Shown: positions 23,273 to 32,765, counted from the stretch's first letter. The stretch: 64,000 bases of DNA from an uncultured Roseibium sp. (GCF_963675985.1 NZ_OY780958.1:2790001-2854000), one strand, 5' to 3'. Notes: a model not told the origin generated them from the sequence alone. Program-made: numbers and translations.

Positions 23273-25435
23273 TTATGACGCCTGCTTGGCCTTGAACTCG
23301 ATCCGGCGGCGATGCAGCACCGGCTCCGTATAGCCGTTCGGCTGAGCGCAGCCTTCGAACACCAGATCACAGGCGGCCTGGAAGCCGACCGAGGCGTCGA
23401 AATCGGCAGCCATCGGCCGGTAAAGCGGATCACCGGCATTCTGCTCGTCCACGAGGGCCGCCATGCGCTTCATGGTTTCCATGACCTGCTCTTTGGTGCA
23501 GACGCCGTGGCGCAGCCAGTTGGCGATGTGCTGGGAGGAAATGCGCAGTGTGGCGCGGTCTTCCATGAGACCGACGTCGTTGATGTCCGGCACCTTGGAA
23601 CAGCCGACTCCCTGCTCGACCCAGCGGACCACGTAGCCGAGGATACCTTGCGCGTTGTTGTCGAGTTCGGCCTGGATATCCTCCGGCGACCAGTTCGGCC
23701 GGGTTGCGACCGGGATCGACAGGATGTCGTCCAGCTTCGCCGGTTCACGCGACTTCAGCTCGGTCTGGCGGTCTGCGACATTGACCTTGTGGTAATGCAG
23801 CGCGTGCAACGTCGCGGCTGTCGGCGATGGCACCCAGGCCGTGTTGGCGCCGGCCATGGGATGGCCGATCTTCTGCTCCAGCATGGCGTGCATCAGGTCC
23901 GGCATGGCCCACATGCCCTTGCCGATCTGGGCATGACCGGGCAGACCGCAGGCGAGGCCGACGTCCACGTTGTTGTTCTCGTAGGAGCCGATCCAGGTGG
24001 CGGTCTTCATGTCGCCCTTGCGGATCATCGGTCCGGCTTCCATGGAGGTATGCATCTCGTCGCCGGTGCGGTCGAGGAAGCCGGTGTTGATGAAGAACAC
24101 CCGGTCCTTCGCGGCGCGGATGCATTCCTTGAGGTTGACCGTGGTGCGGCGTTCCTCGTCCATGATGCCCATCTTGAGCGTGTTGCGCGCCATGCCGAGC
24201 GCATCCTCGACCCTGTCGAACAGCTCGCATGCGAAGGCGACTTCTTCCGGCCCGTGCATCTTCGGCTTGACGATATAGACCGAGCCCGCGCGGCTGTTGG
24301 TCCGCTTGCCGTTCGGCCCAATGTCGTGCAGCGCGATCAGTGCGGTGACCATGCCGTCGAGAATGCCTTCCGGGACCTCGTTGCCGTCCTTGTCCAACAC
24401 CGCATCAATGGTCATCAGGTGGCCGACGTTGCGCACCAGAAGCAGCGAACGGCCATGCAACGTCACGCTGGAGCCATCCGGAGCGGTATAGGTGCGATCG
24501 CCGTTCATCCGGCGCGTCATCATCTTTCCGCCCTTTTCGAAGGTCTCCTCCAGATCGCCCTTCATCAGGCCGAGCCAGTTACCGTAGACCACGACCTTGT
24601 CTTCCGCATCGACGGCGGCGACGGAGTCCTCACAGTCCATGATCGTGGACATGGCGGATTCGACGATCACGTCGGCGATATGCGCCTTGTCGGTCTTGCC
24701 AATCGGATGCTCGGCATCGACGACGATTTCCAGATGCAGACCGTTCTGGGTCAACAGCACCTTCGAAGGAGCGGATGCATCGCCGTCATAGCCGGCAAAA
24801 CGGGACGAATCGGCAAGGGCGACCGCGCCACCGGCTGTGGCAAGGCTCAGTGCGCCGCCGGCAACCGAAAGACCGGTGACGTCGGCCCAGGAGCCCTGGC
24901 TGAGCGGAGCGGCCTCGTCCAGCACCTTGCGGGCATAGGCAATCACCTCGGCGCCGCGCGCCGGATCGTAACCGCCGCCTGCGGGAAGCGAGCCCATGGC
25001 ATCGGTGCCGTAAAGCGCGTCATAGAGAGATCCCCAGCGCGCATTGGCGGCATTCAGGGCATAACGGGCATTCATCACCGGAACGACGAGCTGCGGTCCG
25101 GCGACTGTGGAAATTTCCGGATCCACATTGGCTGTCGCAGCCGCGAAATCATCGCCTTCAGAGACGAGGTAGCCAATTTCCGTCAAAAACGCCTTGTAGG
25201 CGGCCATGTCCGGCACACCGGGGTTGGCGCGATGCCAGGCGTCGATCTTTTCCTGGAGCGCATCGCGTTTGGCCAGAAGCGCGCGGTTCTTCGGCGCAAG
25301 GTCGTGCACGATGGCGGACATCTGTTCCCAGAAACGGTCCTGGTCGACCCCCGTTCCCGGCAGAGCCTTGCCGTTGATGAAGTCATACAGTTCGGCGGCG
25401 ACCTGAAGACCCTGAACTTCGATACGCGCTGTCAT
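23273..25435 (-). CDS. glcB: Malate synthase G
   Basis: A 720-residue malate synthase G, which condenses glyoxylate with acetyl-CoA to malate in the glyoxylate/glycolate pathway in the cytoplasm. Length fits the family (about 720). Recognisable segments include TIMDCEDSVAAVDAEDK, GSVYIVKPKMHGPEEVAFA and MEAGPMIRKGDMK, and a C-terminal region with the expected CSKVPDINDVGLMEDRATLR. The start MTARIEV at 25435 was preferred over in-frame upstream codons because GGGAGA precedes it and E. coli GlcB aligns from about there. It is monocistronic, with a terminator downstream. Confidence 0.96.
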   Translation of the reverse strand: MTARIEVQGLQVAAELYDFINGKALPGTGVDQDRFWEQMSAIVHDLAPKNRALLAKRDALQEKIDAWHRANPGVPDMAAYKAFLTEIGYLVSEGDDFAAATANVDPEISTVAGPQLVVPVMNARYALNAANARWGSLYDALYGTDAMGSLPAGGGYDPARGAEVIAYARKVLDEAAPLSQGSWADVTGLSVAGGALSLATAGGAVALADSSRFAGYDGDASAPSKVLLTQNGLHLEIVVDAEHPIGKTDKAHIADVIVESAMSTIMDCEDSVAAVDAEDKVVVYGNWLGLMKGDLEETFEKGGKMMTRRMNGDRTYTAPDGSSVTLHGRSLLLVRNVGHLMTIDAVLDKDGNEVPEGILDGMVTALIALHDIGPNGKRTNSRAGSVYIVKPKMHGPEEVAFACELFDRVEDALGMARNTLKMGIMDEERRTTVNLKECIRAAKDRVFFINTGFLDRTGDEMHTSMEAGPMIRKGDMKTATWIGSYENNNVDVGLACGLPGHAQIGKGMWAMPDLMHAMLEQKIGHPMAGANTAWVPSPTAATLHALHYHKVNVADRQTELKSREPAKLDDILSIPVATRPNWSPEDIQAELDNNAQGILGYVVRWVEQGVGCSKVPDINDVGLMEDRATLRISSQHIANWLRHGVCTKEQVMETMKRMAALVDEQNAGDPLYRPMAADFDASVGFQAACDLVFEGCAQPNGYTEPVLHRRRIEFKAKQAS

Positions 25436-25759
25436 CTTCGGCGTCTCCCGTTCCTCTAAGCGAATTTGTAGCTTTGACAACTGATTGACGTCTTTTGTGT
25501 CCGGAACCGGCGGCCGGGTCAATCAACCGCAGCTCCGAATTACTTTTTCCAAAATGGAAATAATAATATTTATTTTCTCCATTACACCGCATTCAAGTCA
25601 GCAGACTCGTTCCGAACAGCCCTTGCGTGTCAGGGATTTTCTCTTCACAACGCTAAGCGAACCATATGTTACGGCTTCGGTCTTTCGTCTGAAGACATTG
25701 TTTTACCGGCTTCGGTAAACGGCAGCCCCCTCAAACAATCGCGCCCACAAGGACTAGCA
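25436..25759. other. Divergent promoter region between glcB and the EamA transporter
   Basis: 324 bp with no gene. The centre (about 25540-25590) is unusually AT-rich for this genome and contains the perfect dyad TTTCCA-AAA-TGGAAA at 25546-25560 and a TATTAT box readable on the minus strand. It most likely holds the glcB promoter and an operator. Confidence 0.5.
25546..25560 (-). promoter_or_regulatory. Candidate operator upstream of glcB
   Basis: The dyad TTTCCA-AAA-TGGAAA is perfect and lies about 110 bp upstream of the malate synthase start in an AT-rich patch. It uses the same half-site letters as the E. coli IclR box (TGGAAAT-N-ATTTCCA) but in inverted order, so the regulator is not identified. 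Confidence 0.35.
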
Positions 25760-26677
25760 ATGAGCAGAGCGGCAACGCTTTTCACCGACCGGGTTTTCGG
25801 CAACGCCATTATCATGCTGGTCCTGACAACCCTGTTCTGGGGTGGCAACACGATTGCCGGCCAGCTGGCGGTCGGCCGGGTGTCGCCGATGGTGGTCGTG
25901 TTCCTGCGCTGGGTAATCGTGAGCGTGGTTCTGACCGTGACGCTGCTGCCCCGGATAAAGCAGGAATGGCCGATCATGCGCCCGCATCTGGGCAAGCTGT
26001 GCCTCATGGCGCTGTTCGGCTTCACCGGCTTCAACACCCTGTTCTACATGGCCGCCCACTACACCACGGCGGTCAATCTCGGGATCCTGCAGGGATCCAT
26101 GCCGATCTTCGTGCTGATCGGCTCCGTGTTGCTGCTCGGCGCGCGGGTCCGGCTGCTGCAGGTCGTCGGCATCATCGCGACGCTGGCCGGCGTTGCCCTG
26201 GTCGCGGCCCAAGGCAGCCTGGAGACGCTGTTGAGCCTGTCGATCAATCCCGGCGACGGCCTGATGCTGATCGCCAGCTTCTTTTACGCAGGCTACACGA
26301 TCACCCTGCGCAACCGGCCGCAAGTCTCCGGCCTGGTGTTCTTCGCGGTCCTGTCGGTCATGGCCGCCCTCATTTCCATTCCGGGCCTGATCTACGAAAT
26401 GGCGATCGATACCGCTCAGTGGCCGACGCCCACCGGTTGGCTGGTGACGCTTTATATCGCCTTGTTTCCCTCCTGCATCGCACAGATCTTCTTCATCCGG
26501 GGTGTGGAACTGGTCGGTCCGGCCCGCGCCGGGGTATTCCTCAACCTGGTTCCAATCTTCGCGGCCGCCCTTGGCATTCTCCTCCTCGGCGAACCCTTCC
26601 GCTTGCATCACGCACTGGCTCTTGTTCTGGTGCTCGGCGGCATATGGCTCTCGGAGCGCAAGCGGAAATCGTCCTAA
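25760..26677 (+). CDS. EamA/DMT family transporter
   Basis: A 305-residue inner-membrane protein with ten predicted helices arranged as two EamA repeats (about residues 15-150 and 165-300). It has LFWGGNTIAGQLAVGR near the start and LNLVPIFAAALGILLLGE in the last repeat, typical of drug/metabolite exporters. AAGGA precedes the ATG by six bases. The substrate is unknown. It is divergent from glcB and 72 bp upstream of the Na+/H+ antiporter gene. Confidence 0.88.
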   Translation: MSRAATLFTDRVFGNAIIMLVLTTLFWGGNTIAGQLAVGRVSPMVVVFLRWVIVSVVLTVTLLPRIKQEWPIMRPHLGKLCLMALFGFTGFNTLFYMAAHYTTAVNLGILQGSMPIFVLIGSVLLLGARVRLLQVVGIIATLAGVALVAAQGSLETLLSLSINPGDGLMLIASFFYAGYTITLRNRPQVSGLVFFAVLSVMAALISIPGLIYEMAIDTAQWPTPTGWLVTLYIALFPSCIAQIFFIRGVELVGPARAGVFLNLVPIFAAALGILLLGEPFRLHHALALVLVLGGIWLSERKRKSS

Positions 26678-26749
26678 AAGGCGACGAACACTGTTCGAAA
26701 CCCTGCTCTGTGCCTTGGATTAATCCGAAACCCAAGGCACATTGGCCTG

Positions 26750-29269
26750 ATGGAAACACCAATCGTCGTCGGCTGTTTTGCCGGTCTCCTCATTACGATC
26801 TCGCTGCTGCAGCCGCTTGCCCGCCGGCTGGGGCTTGCCCCGAGCGTGCTGCTTGCCATGGTCGGCACGCTGATCGGCATCGGTGCGATCTTTCTGCTGA
26901 ACACCGAGTACACCGACGCGTTCAACACGATTGCGCTTGTCTTTGTCGACCCGCCGCTCGATGCGGAGAAGATCCTCTATATTTTCCTGCCGATCCTGCT
27001 GTTCCAAACCTCTCTGACCCTCGATGTCCGGCGCATATTCGAGGATATCGGTCCGATCCTGCTGATGGCCGTGGTCGCCGTGTTCGCCGCGACCTTTTTC
27101 ATCGGCCTGGCGCTCTATCCGCTGGGCAATGTTTCCCTCGTTGCCTGCCTGCTTCTCGGCGCGATCGTCGCGACCACCGACCCGGTGGCCGTCGTCGCCA
27201 TTTTCCGCGACATCGGCGCTCCGGCCCGACTCGGCCGCATTGTCGAGGGCGAGAGCCTTCTCAACGACGCCGCCGCCATCGTGATCTTCATTCTCCTGCT
27301 CGGCATCCTGACCGGCAGCCAGGAACTGGATCTGGCCAATGCACTGCTGGCTTTTTTCCGGTCCTTCATCGGCGGAGCCATCGTCGGCGCACTGGTCGCC
27401 CGGCTGTTCGTCATGCTGCTGCCGGTCATGCGGGACCTGCCCCTTGCCCAGGTTACGCTGAGCCTTGCCCTGCCGTATGTGATCTATGTGGTCAGCGACC
27501 AGTTCGCCGATGTGTCAGCCGTGGTCGCGGTCGTCTCCGCCGGCATCGTCTTCAATCTCTACGGTCCGTCCCGGATCACGCTGGAGGACTGGAACTTTCT
27601 CCACCACGTCTGGGACCAGATCGCCTTCTGGGCCTCGTCGCTCATCTTCGTGCTCGCCTCGATCCTGATCCCGCGCCTCGTGGAAGGCTTTCAGCCGATC
27701 GACATCCTGCTGCTTTTCGTGGTCGCGGCTGCCGCGCTTGTGTCACGGGCGCTGGTCATCTTCGGTCTGCTGCCGTTCTTGAGCCTGTTCCGCATGGGCG
27801 AAAGCGTCAGCATGAAATTCAAGACGGTGATGCTATGGGGCGGCATGCGTGGCGCCGTCACCCTGACACTGGCGCTCAGCGTCTCAGAACATCCGGGGCT
27901 TCCGCCGGAGGTCGCGACGTTCGTCACCAAGCTTGCCACCGGCTTCGTGCTGTTCACCCTGCTCGTCTACGGTACCAGCCTGAAACCACTGATCAAACTC
28001 CTGGGGCTGAACGAGCTCAGCGCACGCGACGAGGCCCTTCGCGGCCAGTTTCTGGCGCTCGCGCTGGCCGATGTCCGGCAGGAAGTCGAGCAGACCGCCC
28101 AAGATTACCAGATCGAACCGCGCATTGCCGATCCGGTTACGGAGACCTACGCCGAACGGGCCAAGGCGGCCGCGAAAGCCAGCCAGGCTTTCGCCGAACT
28201 CAAGGACAAGGAACGAGTCATCCTTGGGCTGATCGCGCTGGCAGACCGGGAACGCTACCTGGTGCTCAACCACTTCAACGAAAAAACCGTCTCCCGCCGG
28301 GCGATCTCGCTGCATCTGGCCACCGCCGGACGGATCGCCGACCTGACCCGCTCGGAAGGACGCGCCGGATATAACAGAGCCAGCCGTCAGGCGCTGCGAT
28401 TCCGGTTCAATTTCCGATTTACCCAATGGCTCCAGCGGCGATTGAAGATCCACCGACCGCTTGCGATCCTCCTGGCGGACCGGTTCGAATACCTGCTCGT
28501 CTGCCGGATTATTTCCAACGAACTTGTCACCTTCAACCATACCCGAATCCGCCCCCTGGTCGGCGATCGGGTCGGCACCATCCTGAACGACACCCTATGC
28601 GTCCGTCGGGACGACATCCTGCGGGCCATCGATGCGTTGCGTCTGCAATATCCGGACTATTCGGATGCCCTTGAAACCCAGTTCCTGCGCATGACCGGCT
28701 TTCGGCTGGAAGACAGAGCCTATGCGATGGCGCACAGTCAGGCTCTGATCGGCGCGGAACTTTACAACGACCTGCACGGAGACGTGGCCCGCCTCAGGCA
28801 GAAAACACGACAGAGGCCGGAACTCGATCTGGGGCTACAGACAAAGGACCTGCTGGCCAAACATTCGCTGTTTACGGATCTTTCGGCCGAACATCTGAAT
28901 GACGTTGCGCGCATGATGCGTCCCACCTTTGCAACGCCGGGAGAGAAGTTGATGAGCAAAGGCGAGAAAGGAGATCTCGTCTACTTCATCGCATCAGGCG
29001 CGGTCGAGGTGGTTACGAAGACCGACACCATTCGCCTTGGACGCGGCGACGTGGTGGGAGAAATGGCACTGTTGACCGGAAAGCGGCGGACGGCGGATGT
29101 GACAGCACTTGGCTACTGCCAGCTCCTTGGCCTGTCAGCCGCCGACTTCCAGACACTCATGCAGAAAACACCGGAACTCAAGGAGCATGTAGACCGCCTC
29201 GCCGACGAACGGCGATCGATGAATACGCCTGTTTCTTCGGAGACCCAAAAGGCCGACGATATAACCTGA
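26750..29269 (+). CDS. CPA1-type Na+/H+ antiporter with C-terminal cyclic-nucleotide-binding domain
   Basis: An 839-residue protein. Residues 1 to about 410 form a sodium/proton exchanger of about 12-13 helices with the family motifs FQTSLTLDVR, ATTDPVAVVAIFRD and EGESLLNDAAAIVIF (ion-binding Asp residues in the last two). A long cytoplasmic linker (about 420-690) precedes a cyclic-nucleotide-binding domain near residues 715-825, in which GEMALLTGKRRTADVTA carries the phosphate-binding Glu and Arg. This suggests antiporter gating by cAMP or cGMP. The start ATG has only a weak ribosome binding site. Confidence 0.9.
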   Translation: METPIVVGCFAGLLITISLLQPLARRLGLAPSVLLAMVGTLIGIGAIFLLNTEYTDAFNTIALVFVDPPLDAEKILYIFLPILLFQTSLTLDVRRIFEDIGPILLMAVVAVFAATFFIGLALYPLGNVSLVACLLLGAIVATTDPVAVVAIFRDIGAPARLGRIVEGESLLNDAAAIVIFILLLGILTGSQELDLANALLAFFRSFIGGAIVGALVARLFVMLLPVMRDLPLAQVTLSLALPYVIYVVSDQFADVSAVVAVVSAGIVFNLYGPSRITLEDWNFLHHVWDQIAFWASSLIFVLASILIPRLVEGFQPIDILLLFVVAAAALVSRALVIFGLLPFLSLFRMGESVSMKFKTVMLWGGMRGAVTLTLALSVSEHPGLPPEVATFVTKLATGFVLFTLLVYGTSLKPLIKLLGLNELSARDEALRGQFLALALADVRQEVEQTAQDYQIEPRIADPVTETYAERAKAAAKASQAFAELKDKERVILGLIALADRERYLVLNHFNEKTVSRRAISLHLATAGRIADLTRSEGRAGYNRASRQALRFRFNFRFTQWLQRRLKIHRPLAILLADRFEYLLVCRIISNELVTFNHTRIRPLVGDRVGTILNDTLCVRRDDILRAIDALRLQYPDYSDALETQFLRMTGFRLEDRAYAMAHSQALIGAELYNDLHGDVARLRQKTRQRPELDLGLQTKDLLAKHSLFTDLSAEHLNDVARMMRPTFATPGEKLMSKGEKGDLVYFIASGAVEVVTKTDTIRLGRGDVVGEMALLTGKRRTADVTALGYCQLLGLSAADFQTLMQKTPELKEHVDRLADERRSMNTPVSSETQKADDIT

Positions 29270-29495
29270 CCCAACTCGATCGCGGCAAAACGGGATTGCG
29301 ACAGCCGCCCACGCAGGACGCCGGACCTCGACTAGTGGGAGCGCACGGTCGGCAAAAACCCGAGTTAGCCGGCCTTCTCCCCATTCCACCGAATAGATAC
29401 CGGTGGGGATTTGCGCTTAACCTTGATGGATAACAGCGTTTGACCCCGTGTCGGTAAATCAACATTAATTGCCTTATATTCTTCAAGGGGATTTT

Positions 29496-31871
29496 ATGCT
29501 TTTTTTCCGGAAACCAATTGTTTTCATCGGGTTCCTATGCGCGGCGGCGTTGTCCGCGAAGTCGGCTCTGGCCGATGTCTGGACCTTCGAGACGCCTTCG
29601 GAAAACATCCAGTGCACGGTGGGCGAAGGGATCGGACTGCAATCCGACATCACCTGCACCATCATTGACCGTTCCGGACCGCCTGCCCTGCCCCGCCCGA
29701 CCAGCTGCAATTCCGATTGGGGCAACACCTTTTCAATGCGGGAACGCGGGCCCGTCGAGATCCTGTGTCAGGAAACCGACCGCAGCAAAAGCGGGTTCGA
29801 CAGGGCCGACTACGGTGTGACCGGAAACTTCGGCGGCTTTACCTGTCATTCCACAAGACAGGGCCTGAAATGCACCAACCGGGACGGCAATGGGTTCTTC
29901 CTGTCCCGGCGCCAGCAGACGATCATCGGGAGCGCACGACGGCAGTCAGGGAATGCCGCCAATCCAACACAGCAAAACACATTTGCCGCTCCGCAAGGCC
30001 GTTCCAACGCAGCCCCTGTTCAGTCTACCGCTTCGGCAGACAGTCCGCCCGTTGCCGCCGGTCACAGGTTTGCCGATTACCCGCCCTCGGACACACTTAA
30101 ATCCGCGGCGAAATTCCCGGATTTCAAAGATCGGGATCGCGCGTTCAAAGAATATCGGACGAGAATCCGGGATGGTGTCAGCGGCGGTGTGAACTTTGCC
30201 GGGCACTATTCGTTCATCACCATCGGCTGCGGGACAGAATGCCGGTTCGGATATGTCGTCGATCTACGCACAGGCCAGGTTTTTGATTTTCCGTATGGCG
30301 GCGAAGAGCACTATCAGATGGATCTGCTCTTTTCCCGCGACAGCCGCCTCGTCAGGGTTCGCTGGAAAGGCAGCTGGGACAGCGAAACCTGCACGGAAAA
30401 AGACCTGCTCGTCGAAGGGACTAAATGGCGGATACTTGCGGAACGGACGGTTCCGACAGACGACGGACTTTGCTTTTACGACCCTGACATACCGCTGGAT
30501 CGATATGGCACATCGGCCGGCCCGGCAAAAACGGCCACCGCTAACCCGGCATCCAACCGTCCGACCCAGCAACCACCGACCACCGCCAAGGCGACAGGCC
30601 TTAGCAAAGACCTGAAACAGCGCTGGCTGGTCACCGAACAATATCTTAAGACGCTGGGCTTCGACCCCGGACCGGTCGATGGCATGGTCGACGCGGCGAC
30701 CGTTCTGGCCGTTCACGCCTTTCAGAAGGCCTATGGACTCAAAGTTCTAAACCAGCTTCCGCCAGAACATTTTGCGGTTCTGGAGGCTCTAGCGAAGGCG
30801 AAGGGAGGCTCGACCAACACTCGGACTGGTTCAGAAGCGGAGGCCAAAGCGCCTCAGGTGGCAGCTGCTGCGCCAGTTAAAACCGGCGTTCAGCCACCGG
30901 TTGCCGCAACGTCTTCTGCCGGAAATTCGGTAACTCCCGTCCGGACAGAAGAAGACGGGGTCACTTATCATAAGCTGGGCACGTGCGAATTCGAGAAAGG
31001 AGTTGCAATTGCGAATTACAACTTCAGAACGCAAAGTTCTCACCCTTCTGAACTAGAGATCACCGACCTTTGCTTTGACCGCAAGAGTGGGACACTCTGG
31101 GCTTCGGAACCTGAAGACCGGCTTACGCTGGTAAAAAAAGACGAAGAAAATGACTGGTTTGAAGTCATCATACCAAATACCCGAGCCTTCGAAAGATGGC
31201 GTGTCACTGTCGGAAATTACAGGCGTGCAAGTACGCATGGCTATAAAAATGAAACTGTTAATTTCAGTTATGATCGACCGTCGGCCTCATATCTGAATTG
31301 GCGGACAACCGGCACACAGCATGACGCAGATGTATCGTTGCACGGTTATTTGCTCGAAACCCAGCCCACCATCGACGACATCACGTCCGAATTTACGGTT
31401 TATGTCGGGGGACACGATTATTGGGAGTATCACCGAGAACGGGGCGGTAAACATTCAGGGCGCGAGTCCCCTCATGTCGCCTTTAAAGGCATGATGCGCT
31501 TTGATGGCACGACCGGCACCGCGGACCTTAGAAATACAGTTGAAACGGGAAAGGACGGCACAGGAAAACTGGTGCTAACTGTCAACGCGAACGGTCGTCT
31601 CTCCGGAAGCGGGACAATCAGCTTGTCCAATGCGCGCTTGGCAGGCATCAATCAGCATGATTGGAAAACCACGACTTGGGAAATCAAAAAACTTGTCGGA
31701 CATTTTGCTGGGAAAGATGGCGAAGAGTTCCGCGCTGTGGCCATCGCCAGTGGGCAGACGATCGACCATGACGGCTTTGTAAATCCGGTGTTAGCTGCTG
31801 TTACCATTCAAGGCTATAGCCGCCGCATCGACGAACAATGGGATAATGAGGCAACTACCAGCGCCCAGTAA
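29496..31871 (+). CDS. Large modular secreted protein (DUF6636-like, peptidoglycan-binding-like, C-terminal beta-barrel-like)
   Basis: A 791-residue exported protein. A signal peptide (about 1-22, cleavage after SALA) is followed by a Cys-rich DUF6636-like module (about 23-150: IQCTVGEGIGLQSDITC and GGFTCHSTRQGLKCTN), a Pro/Thr linker, an enzyme-like unknown region (about 190-340), a peptidoglycan-binding-like helix pair (TLGFDPGPVDGMVDAATVLA near 390-410), and a C-terminal part (about 480-791) ending in Gly-rich strands similar to TbpB/HpuA beta-barrels (LVGHFAGKDGEEFRAVAIAS). Family calls are tentative. AAGGGG precedes the chosen ATG at 29496. The 3' third is less GC-rich than the 5' part. 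Confidence 0.7.
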   Translation: MLFFRKPIVFIGFLCAAALSAKSALADVWTFETPSENIQCTVGEGIGLQSDITCTIIDRSGPPALPRPTSCNSDWGNTFSMRERGPVEILCQETDRSKSGFDRADYGVTGNFGGFTCHSTRQGLKCTNRDGNGFFLSRRQQTIIGSARRQSGNAANPTQQNTFAAPQGRSNAAPVQSTASADSPPVAAGHRFADYPPSDTLKSAAKFPDFKDRDRAFKEYRTRIRDGVSGGVNFAGHYSFITIGCGTECRFGYVVDLRTGQVFDFPYGGEEHYQMDLLFSRDSRLVRVRWKGSWDSETCTEKDLLVEGTKWRILAERTVPTDDGLCFYDPDIPLDRYGTSAGPAKTATANPASNRPTQQPPTTAKATGLSKDLKQRWLVTEQYLKTLGFDPGPVDGMVDAATVLAVHAFQKAYGLKVLNQLPPEHFAVLEALAKAKGGSTNTRTGSEAEAKAPQVAAAAPVKTGVQPPVAATSSAGNSVTPVRTEEDGVTYHKLGTCEFEKGVAIANYNFRTQSSHPSELEITDLCFDRKSGTLWASEPEDRLTLVKKDEENDWFEVIIPNTRAFERWRVTVGNYRRASTHGYKNETVNFSYDRPSASYLNWRTTGTQHDADVSLHGYLLETQPTIDDITSEFTVYVGGHDYWEYHRERGGKHSGRESPHVAFKGMMRFDGTTGTADLRNTVETGKDGTGKLVLTVNANGRLSGSGTISLSNARLAGINQHDWKTTTWEIKKLVGHFAGKDGEEFRAVAIASGQTIDHDGFVNPVLAAVTIQGYSRRIDEQWDNEATTSAQ

Positions 31872-31932
31872 GGCGTCACCAGTCAACAGAGCGCCGCCGC
31901 CCCAGTATTCCTTGGAAGGTCGGCTTCCTGCC

Positions 31933-32124
31933 TCACCCCGCCGATGAGCAGATTACCGAGAGCGATTGCAGCATGGCGGCATCCGCCCCGAAGCAGCAGG
32001 CGTGGGCAAAGAAAAAGAACCCGGTTAGCAGGGTGCCGAGTCCAAGGGCCGTCATCAACCAAGGATCTTCCGCGATTTCGCGCATTGTGGTCGTCTGTGC
32101 TGCCTGAATTGCCTGAGCTGTCAT
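31933..32124 (-). CDS. Small membrane protein at the end of the cox cluster
   Basis: A 63-residue protein: a polar N-terminus of about 22 residues (MTAQAIQAAQTTTMREIAED), one membrane helix (LMTALGLGTLLTGFFFFAH) and a C-terminal tail with three cysteines. GGAGG lies six bases upstream of the ATG at 32124. It follows coxG by 68 bp in the same direction, separated by a seven-base hairpin, so it may belong to the cox operon. I do not recognise the family; a membrane partner for CoxG or the CO dehydrogenase is a guess from position. Confidence 0.6.
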   Translation of the reverse strand: MTAQAIQAAQTTTMREIAEDPWLMTALGLGTLLTGFFFFAHACCFGADAAMLQSLSVICSSAG

Positions 32125-32159
32125 TTCATTCCTCCCCAAAGTAACAGGATCCTGCGGAC

Positions 32160-32179
32160 GCCCGTCAAGTGAGACGGGC
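32160..32179 (-). terminator. Short hairpin between coxG and the small membrane protein
   Basis: GCCCGTC / GACGGGC arms with a six-base loop and no T-run. It may attenuate read-through or protect the coxG mRNA end; weak evidence. Confidence 0.35.
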
Positions 32180-32192
32180 ATCCACCGTTTAA

Positions 32193-32765
32193 TCAGGACG
32201 TTGCGGTGTCGTCCGCATTGTCTTCCTTCTTGCCGCCGAACAGGCCGCCGAGCCAGCCCTTCTTCTCACCGGTCGGCGCCTCTTCGCCGTCGGAAGCCTC
32301 GGCTTCCGCTTCCTGAGGTTGACTGGGCACGACCTGTTCGCCGAAGTTCTTGAAGAATTCGCCGGCCAGTCGCTTGGCGGTGCTGTCGATCAGCCGGGCG
32401 CCGAGCTGGGCGATTTTGCCGCCGATCTGGGCGTCCACGTCGTAATGCAGGATCGTTGCGTCGGGACCGTCTTCCTCGAGACGCACGGCGGCCCCGCCCT
32501 TGGCAAAGCCGGCCACACCGCCGGAGCCTTCGCCGACGATCCGATAGCTTTCCGGCGGTTTCAGATCCTCAAGCGTAACCTTGCCGCTGAAGGTTGCCTT
32601 TACCGGGCCGACCTTGAGCTTGACCTTGGCTTCCATCTCCGTGTCGGACGTCTTGGTGAGTTCCTCGCAACCGGGGATCGATGCCTTCAGAACCTCAGCG
32701 TCGTTGAGCGCTTCCCAGACGGTCTGTCGGGGAGCTTCGATCCGCTGGCTTTCGGACATTTTCAT
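32193..32765 (-). CDS. coxG: CoxG, membrane-anchoring SRPBCC protein of CO dehydrogenase
   Basis: A 190-residue protein with an N-terminal CoxG/SRPBCC domain (about 1-145: RIEAPRQTVWEALNDAEVLK, SIPGCEELTK, YDVDAQIGGKIAQLGARLID) and an acidic, Gly-rich C-terminal tail with the short hydrophobic segment GWLGGLFGG. In Afipia (Oligotropha) CoxG recruits CO dehydrogenase to the cytoplasmic membrane and may deliver menaquinone. It overlaps coxF by four bases. Length and motifs match the family; the role is from established work on homologues. Confidence 0.9.
   Translation of the reverse strand: MKMSESQRIEAPRQTVWEALNDAEVLKASIPGCEELTKTSDTEMEAKVKLKVGPVKATFSGKVTLEDLKPPESYRIVGEGSGGVAGFAKGGAAVRLEEDGPDATILHYDVDAQIGGKIAQLGARLIDSTAKRLAGEFFKNFGEQVVPSQPQEAEAEASDGEEAPTGEKKGWLGGLFGGKKEDNADDTATS

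Noticed and set aside
23312..25459. 715-codon open frame opposite malate synthase G
   Set aside because: Shadow of glcB: covers almost exactly the antisense of the gene and its translation is His/Asp/Gly-rich without recognisable motifs.
25966..28374. 802-codon frame overlapping the EamA and antiporter genes
   Set aside because: It runs through two convincing genes in a different frame on the same strand and reads as Arg/His/Pro-rich noise.
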